Origin: Branchiostoma lanceolatum
Taxonomy: Eukaryota; Chordata; Leptocardii; Amphioxiformes; Branchiostomatidae
Reading direction: 5' to 3'
NCBI RefSeq assembly: GCF_035083965.1
Contig: NC_089740.1
Coordinates: 6,073,552-6,137,551, forward strand
DNA: 64,000 bases
Both the position numbers and the translations under genes were made by a program. The notes under the pieces were generated by a model. It ran no database searches. It was not told the origin of the DNA and saw nothing but the letters and a program-made list of their open reading frames with translations. Within the stretch, counting starts at the first letter, position 1; each line of letters begins with the position of its first letter. This document shows, piece after piece, positions 58,276 to 64,000 of this stretch.

Positions 58276-58440
58276 GCACAACAGGATGCATTGCAAGAAT
58301 TGCACAACAGGATGCAATGCAAGAATTGCACAACAGGATGTAATGCAAGAATTGCACAACAGGATGCAATGCAAGAATTGCACAACAGGATGCAATGCAA
58401 GAATTACAGAACAGGATGCAGCAGCAATACACAAATATTT
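58276..58440 (+). repeat. 26-bp tandem repeat upstream of CHTOP, about six copies
   Basis: The unit 'gcacaacaggatgcaatgca' plus 'agaatt' is repeated about six times from 58,276, with decay at the right edge. It lies 180-340 bp upstream of the CHTOP start codon. Because 26 is not a multiple of three and the unit has no stop, all three plus frames and some minus frames stay open, which explains the overlapping ORFs there. Confidence 0.9.
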
Positions 58441-58589
58441 GCACAACCGGATGCAAAATTATGCACGGATTGATCTGGTGCTTCATCAAGTATTGTACCA
58501 GCAAAATTTCAATAAAATTTTGCAGCATTTTTTTGCAACTGTGCAATTCGAAATGTGCACATGATAGTGACTCATCAACTGCACAAGAC

Positions 58590-59602
58590 AATTTGCATCA
58601 ACGCCTCTAATTTGCTACAAGCAGCTGCAAAAACAATTGTGACAAAAAATTTTTGGACAGGTGTGGCTCTGCTGCCAGCGCTACAAACCCACACACGTTC
58701 GCATTCTTTCCCCCTCCTAGATGCCTTCATACGCTCAACGATTATTTAAGAAGAAGGAATATATAACTCACTTTCCGAAATGTATTTCTGACTATCTGTA
58801 GTATCTTTCCCCCTAGTTAGACAACCTCCTTGGTTAGACAGCAGAAATTTTAGAAACGTGGCAAGACTACACAAAAAAATTATGGCCGCCATGCCAAAAA
58901 TATACACGCATTTTGCACAGCATTTGTGCACTATCTGCATCGCTTAGTGTACTACAAACCGGCTGGAAAGGATACAGTGACGTCTTCTGAAGCTTTAAGA
59001 CGAAACGGAAAGTTTAAGAAGAAAAATTAGACGTCTTCTCTCTGCAACTACTCCTCCGCGTCTTTCGCGTCCTGATGCAGGCACTCGATGACGTCACCAG
59101 CAAGAACCCGGATGTACTAAGATTTCCCCCGGGGCTTATTTTTTGTTATAAAAAGAAATAGAAACCCCTGAATTTTGATTTTATAAAAAGGGGCAATATG
59201 ATTGTAGTTTGTGTGAGACAAAAAATGATATCTTATCGAAATCTTTGAAAAAGAGAAACTAGAAAGGTCATAGCAGGTCATAGGCCATTGGCGTTACTTT
59301 TTTTTCAGTCAAAAAGAATTACAAAACTTGGAATAAATCACTTATAATATTTTACTATATAATTATATTTCCTTAATTTCTTTTTATTAAAAATCATTCA
59401 AAAACTGCAAAGGTCACAGCTGGTAACAGCAGGTCACAGGTCATTGGCGGGAAAATGGCCGACTGAGTCTTTGGTGGGAGGGCTTTGTTCTGCATTTTCT
59501 TCTTTTCCGTACTCATTTTTGATCTAGCCATACATTTGGTGGACCAAAGACGCTCATAAAGTCTGAAATAAAGTCTTAGACAAGCTCAGGAGGGAAGGAA
59601 TC
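58590..59602. promoter_or_regulatory. Shared divergent upstream region of CHTOP and VPS72
   Basis: The two start codons are 1.5 kb apart and point away from each other. A perfect palindromic CRE (TGACGTCA) lies at 59,089-59,096. AGGTCA half-sites form a DR4 at 59,265-59,280 and a perfect DR1 at 59,431-59,443. GGCGGGAAAA at 59,447-59,456 fits an E2F site about 150 bp before the VPS72 ATG. These are consensus matches, not shown to be used. No other gene lies here. Confidence 0.5.
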
Positions 59603-62600
59603 ATGGCGGCGGAACGCTCAAGACGCGTGAACGCCGGGGCCAAGATGACAAAACTTCTTGTGGACGAGCAAGAAGATGAGTTTTACCAGACAACGTATGG
59701 AGGCTTCAATGAAGTAAGTCTGTAAAACTAAAAACGAAGATTTCACTTAGATTTAGCTGGTGGTTATGTCTGAACTGTTCTAGCTTTACTCATTTTCAAA
59801 ACTTAAACAATAGAAAGCAAGAAAACTTGTCAAGAAAACTGTTAAGAAACATCACACAATTTTGGAATATACATTGCTGTAAAATCTTCAACTTCAACTT
59901 GTTTAACCCCCAGATAACCCCGCGAGGGGCAAAGTAGGGGGGGGAGGTCCCAGGCTAAGGCGGGTAGGCCTCCAGCCTGGCGCGGTATGACTCAACGGTG
60001 GGAGCCGTAACAACCGCGCCAGGCAGGGCGTTTCACTTGGGGATGGTGCGGGGGAAGAATGAATGTTTGTAAGAGTCTTTCCGGGCGTTAAGTGGTTGAA
60101 ATTTGATTTTGAGCATGTGGCTCCCCCGGGTGCGCCCCCGATCATGCATGATGTTGCACATACAAGTACTGAATGCAGAAATGTTAGCGATGATTTAATC
60201 TTGCGGTAGGGAGAAAATTTGTACGCACCCAGAAGACGCCCTGACACCATGCTAGCTCTAATATTTATTTATTTATTTATTTCTGTTTTCTTTATACAGG
60301 GTAGGACGCTCTCAGTGCTAACCACACTGCTTTGCAGGGCGTGCCCTGTACAGAACAACATAAACGGACTCAATAACATAAAAAAGGATATAACATAAGC
60401 TAATAAGCTAATTCGGAGTTGCTATGCATGTGCAGTGTCAAAGGTGAAGGCCCCGGCTTGCAAACAGTGCTCGTCTCGACATTGTAAAGATTTGCATAAC
60501 AACGCCCGACAGGTTTTGTTCACGTCTCGGGGGCCTTCACCTTTGACACTGCACATGCGTAGTAGCAACTCCAAACTAGCTTCTTAACAAGCCTACTTAC
60601 ATCTAGTTCATGCCTGACTTTTAAAACATGATCATCATCTTTTCTAACAGGAATCTGGGGATGATGAGTTTGAGTCTGATGCGGAGAGCAGTGATGACGA
60701 GGTGGACTCTGACTTCAGCGCCTCGGAGGACGATGAACCGGTCAGCGACCAGGACGACGATGAACCCCAGAGGAAGAGGAGGGTCATCACAAAGGCCTAC
60801 AAGGTCTGTTCTTTACATACATGTTTATTTGTTTCAAATAACCTTTACTATACACAGGTGCACCAGTGCACTCATTTCTAAAAATAAATTTCAAGCCCTG
60901 GTACAGAACCAAGCTGCCAGATTCTGTACAAACAACTACGACATGGGTACTAGTGTCACCAAAATGAAAACAGATCTACAGTAGTTGCCACTCAAAAACA
61001 AAAGAAAAATGTCCAAACTATGCATGATGTACAAAATGACTAAAATTTAACAAACTACTAGTATGCAGTCATGCCTACTTGGGATTCGAACCCAAGGACC
61101 ATAAGATCCTCAGTCAACAGCCCTAACCACAATAAGCACAAGCTTGCAGGACCAAAGAGTTGATCTTTTCAAGTCAGGATATGTATTTGTATAGATCTTG
61201 TGTCATCAACTAACAGAGGCCTTTACCTAATTCTTGCAACCATATGCAGGAGCCAAAGAAAGCTGCAAAACCAAGTGAGGGAAAAGAACCAGAGAAGAGA
61301 CAACAACAAACACAGAAGGTGGAGAAACCCAAACAGCCACAGCAACAGAGAGTCATTCTTCCTTCAGGTCAGTATGTGTGGGCTACAGGGCTTTTTCTAA
61401 ACAACGGAACAGGGGCGCTTCACAGTTTTACATTCAGCATGCACCCTCTTGGGGCAGATTGAACACTGCTGACCATAACCACCATCTGTGAACACCCCAT
61501 GTACTACCTACCTACATGTATGTATATGTGTAAATACTTCACATTCGGGACTGCATCTGTTAGCAGCAACACCTACTTGCACTGTGTAACAGCATCAGTC
61601 AGAATTGCCCCATAGGAAGGTGACAGATGGTCACCGAAAAGTTGGTCTTGAATAAAACACTTAATTATGTAAAAAAAACCTTTGTTATCCATGTATGACC
61701 ATTTTTTTTAATTGTAACTTTGAACCTTGATTTCACCCACAGGAAGCTTTAGATTTTCACATCAATTTATTTTTCCAGCGAGAATCCAGACACGTAAGTC
61801 CACGGCGGAGCGTACGATGCAGTGTAACATCAGGTACAAAGAGCGGGAACGTCTACGCGCCATCCAGCCCAAGAAGCAGCCAGTGGAGTTCCGCCGTCTC
61901 ACACAGGAGGAAGTGCTGGAGGAGGCCAAGATCACAGAACAGATCAACCTTGCTTCTCTGGGTGAGTCTTTATTTCTTTATTTGAGTTTATCACAGACAA
62001 CATGACATGAGGGCAAAACACCCACAAGAGGTGGTCTGAGTACATGCAAAATCCAGACTGTGAGTCAAGGAGAAAAAAGACCAGAATTTTAAACTGAATC
62101 CAATATACAATATACTATACTCAAGGCTCCACCCCTGGGGCTTTGCCAAAAAGTATTGAAATCTTCAACTGCTGGCCATTTTGATCCAAGGCTAGATGCT
62201 ACTGTAAATCTTGGAAACTTTTGCAGTAGTTTTATTTTGCAGTAAAAAACCCACTGCCCCTATGACCTCAGAAAGGCTATGGGACTACCTTTACCTTTTA
62301 ACTGCGAACAATAAACCACCACAAAAATTTCTACATTTTAATATGGTAACTATTTCCTAGATTTATTTTTCTCCTTTTTCACCATCACATTCTCTGTTCT
62401 ATAGAGACATACCGTCAGCTGGAAGATGAGAGGAGAAAGGCGAGGAACCAGAAGCGTGTGCGTTACCAGGGCCCCACCATCAGATACCACTCCCTCTCCA
62501 TGCCTCTTATAGAGGAGCTGCCCAAGGAGACAGAAGAGATCAACGTTGTCGGAGACAGGTTAGACTTATTTTGTTTTTGATTGAATGCTCAGGATTAGGG

Positions 62601-63844
62601 TAAAATTAAAAAAAGTTAAAGCAGTCATTCTCAATTGAGATGAAGCATATTGCTTTTTCAAGTAGCTAGAAGGGCAATGCAACTTTGCTACAGCTTGCGT
62701 TAACAGGGGTTCATCTAAATCAGGAAAAAGGGGTGCTGCGCCCTCTTATTTCAGTCCAGTGCCCCCTTGTCAAATTCAGATTTTAGCTTAATACTATAAG
62801 TGTCCAGCATACAGCCTTCACTCAGCAATTGATTCTTCCATGAATACATAGAATTCGCTCCCTTGCCTGTGTGCGTTCCCTCTTATTCAATTTTTTTAGA
62901 AAAACCCCTGCGTTAATACAATGAACATGTGGCTGTTTTGTATACACAGTACTAACAAGACTTCAGTGAAAATGTCCAAGAGTAGGCAAATTAAAGTTGT
63001 TGGCTTATATAAGTTATAGGCGACAAAACATGTGTTAATGAAAATTTCTTCAGTTCATGTGTTATTTTTATTCTTGGATACTGATAATTCTAAAGCAGTA
63101 GTGTGTAGAGGCCAGTGGTTAGTGGCCCTGCCTCTGGAACAAGAAGCCGTGAGTTCAATCCCGGCTATGTCCCTCACCCGACATGCACGCCACTGGAAAG
63201 GGTCGCAGTCCTTAGGAAGGGATTTTCAGCTGTGGTCCACTGTCCATTGTGCTTGTCTAAAAGAGCTAAGAGAATTTCCCTGGTACAATGAACCTGTAAA
63301 TACTGTACTTAGCATCTGTCTTCCATGTCATTACCAGTGGAAGAGCATCTTTTCAGTGAGCTAAATTGGTTTAAGATCGCTTTCTTTCGCTTTTTCTAGA
63401 AATGGAATATCATGAGACATTGTATTGTGCATAGCTTTCTTTCACTCTTACTACATAGATATCATATACATTGTATATTTTTCCAAATTCTAATCTTCGT
63501 ACGTATGCCACTGTTTTTTCAGCTCTCCACCCATACAGCCATCCCAGAAGTCTCAGGTCACGCGGTGTTCGCGTAACTTCATCACATTCCCGGACGACGC
63601 CACGTTCCGTAAGCACTTCCCCTCCAAGAAGCCGAAACCTCCCGCCAAATCGTGCTGCGCTGTGACCCGTCTCCCGGCGAAGTATTTCGACCCCATCACA
63701 CAGACTCCTTATGCTACGATACAAGCCTTTAAGTGTTTAAGGGACACATATCTGCAAGAACAGGAACTGAAGTGTGACAAGAGACTGAACGAACTTAACG
63801 GATACCTGGAACAGAAAAGAAAACAGAAACTCCTTCAGAAATAA
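59603..63844 (+). CDS. VPS72: VPS72 / YL1, H2A.Z chaperone, complete, 6 exons
   Basis: Subunit of the SRCAP and TIP60/p400 chromatin-remodelling complexes that delivers histone H2A.Z-H2B. Exons: 59603-59713, 60651-60803, 61250-61367, 61779-61961, 62405-62558 and 63523-63844; total 1,041 nt, 346 aa (human about 364). Order along the protein: Arg/Lys-rich start (MAAERSRRVNAGAKMTKLL), the H2A.Z-contact segment EDEFYQTTYGGF, a strongly acidic stretch (about 38-80), the basic RKRRVITKAYK, a Lys/Gln-rich linker, the conserved FRRLTQEEVLEEAKITEQIN, and the YL1 C-terminal domain with SRNFITFPDDATF and FDPITQTPYATIQAFK. The start 'tcATGGCGGCG' opens the conserved frame. The C-terminus ends in a charged helix (LNELNGYLEQKRKQKLLQK) without the Pro-rich vertebrate tail. 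Confidence 0.96.
60416..60572. mobile_element. Inverted-repeat element in VPS72 intron 1
   Basis: Arms of about 39-43 bp, AGTTGCTATGCATGTGCAGT...GGCCCC at 60,416-60,454 and the inverted copy at 60,530-60,572, enclose about 75 bp. Just upstream (59,905-60,250) is a GC-rich dispersed sequence of unknown type that ends in the 'agacgccctgacaccatgct' repeat, followed by a (TTTA)n run. No ORF with recognisable similarity. Confidence 0.65.
61075..61135 (-). repeat. tRNA-like SINE head in VPS72 intron 2
   Basis: On the minus strand, 'gtggttagggctgttgactg' and 'ccttgggttcgaatcccaag' form boxes A and B. It lacks a full cloverleaf with a proper acceptor stem, so it is scored as a SINE head and not a tRNA gene. 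Confidence 0.55.
63105..63360 (+). repeat. tRNA-derived SINE in VPS72 intron 5
   Basis: Head 'gaggccagtggttagtggcc' and 'gtgagttcaatcccggctat' (box B), then a body with 'gtcgcagtccttaggaaggg'. It ends before 63,365. Confidence 0.65.
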
Positions 63845-63916
63845 TTGGTTATCCACCTATGTGGATGTGCAGTGTCTTGGGTCTATTGATGTTGATAAAC
63901 ACACATGAATGACATG

Positions 63917-63922
63917 ATTAAA
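63917..63922 (+). terminator. VPS72: Probable VPS72 polyadenylation signal
   Basis: ATTAAA 73 bp after the VPS72 stop, followed 15-25 bp later by the T/G-rich stretch 'attgtcttttgcc'. A short 3' UTR fits this gene. Confidence 0.5.
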
Positions 63923-64000
63923 GATATTGAAATTGTCTTTTGCCTTCACACTGAGAATTTCCTGTTAACCATTAGTATGATTGCAGGATTTTTGTTAAAG

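Noticed and set aside
58175..58610. Several long overlapping ORFs rich in HNRMQCKNC or Cys/Leu repeats
   Set aside because: They read the 26-bp repeat in every frame; no codon bias or start context supports a gene.

Overview
This window is animal nuclear DNA, most likely from a lancelet (Branchiostoma). It holds four intron-containing genes with chordate-like protein sequences, separated by intergenic DNA packed with short DNA transposons, tRNA-derived SINEs, foldback elements and minisatellites. The phylum call rests on the proteins. The genus call is an inference from the repeat landscape and compact intron-exon structure, and I cannot name the species.

Layout. Bases 1-22,900 carry no recognisable host exon. 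They hold minisatellites, MITEs (two of them hAT-like hairpins with 8-bp target duplications), a nested pogo/mariner-like insertion (12,429-15,626), arrays of an octamer-containing repeat and an SGNH-hydrolase ORF that is probably transposon-derived. At 23,027-32,982 (+) lies Smad4, from the second half of the MH1 domain to the stop codon; the first coding exon is not in the window. At 37,630-46,608 (+) lies a complete 15-exon LMAN1/ERGIC-53 gene. At 49,555-51,784 (-) lies a broken TRIM-NHL gene that has lost half of its RING, has in-frame stops and is split by a Penelope-like retroelement fragment. At 53,565-58,100 (-) lies a complete seven-exon CHTOP gene. At 59,603-63,844 (+) lies a complete six-exon VPS72/YL1 gene, divergently arranged with CHTOP across about 1.5 kb of shared upstream DNA.

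I set all exon boundaries by hand from GT/AG sites and protein similarity and checked them by reading frame. The summed coding lengths are LMAN1 1,542 nt (513 aa), CHTOP 759 nt (252 aa), VPS72 1,041 nt (346 aa) and Smad4 in-window 1,527 nt (508 aa plus stop); each is an exact multiple of three.

The most striking observation is in Smad4. The exon encoding the second half of the MH1 DNA-binding domain is present twice in tandem. Both copies are 175 nt, both keep clean splice sites and the zinc ligands, and they differ at seven residues. The intron between them is only 43 bp, and including both would shift the frame. This is the expected architecture of mutually exclusive exons, and it would give two Smad4 proteins with different MH1 domains.

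The genes have varied jobs: Smad4 is the TGF-beta/BMP co-Smad, LMAN1 is an ER-Golgi cargo lectin, CHTOP works in mRNA export and chromatin, and VPS72 is an H2A.Z chaperone. They are not an operon. From general knowledge, human SMAD4 and LMAN1 both lie at 18q21 and human CHTOP and VPS72 both lie at 1q21, so the window joins two conserved linkage pairs.
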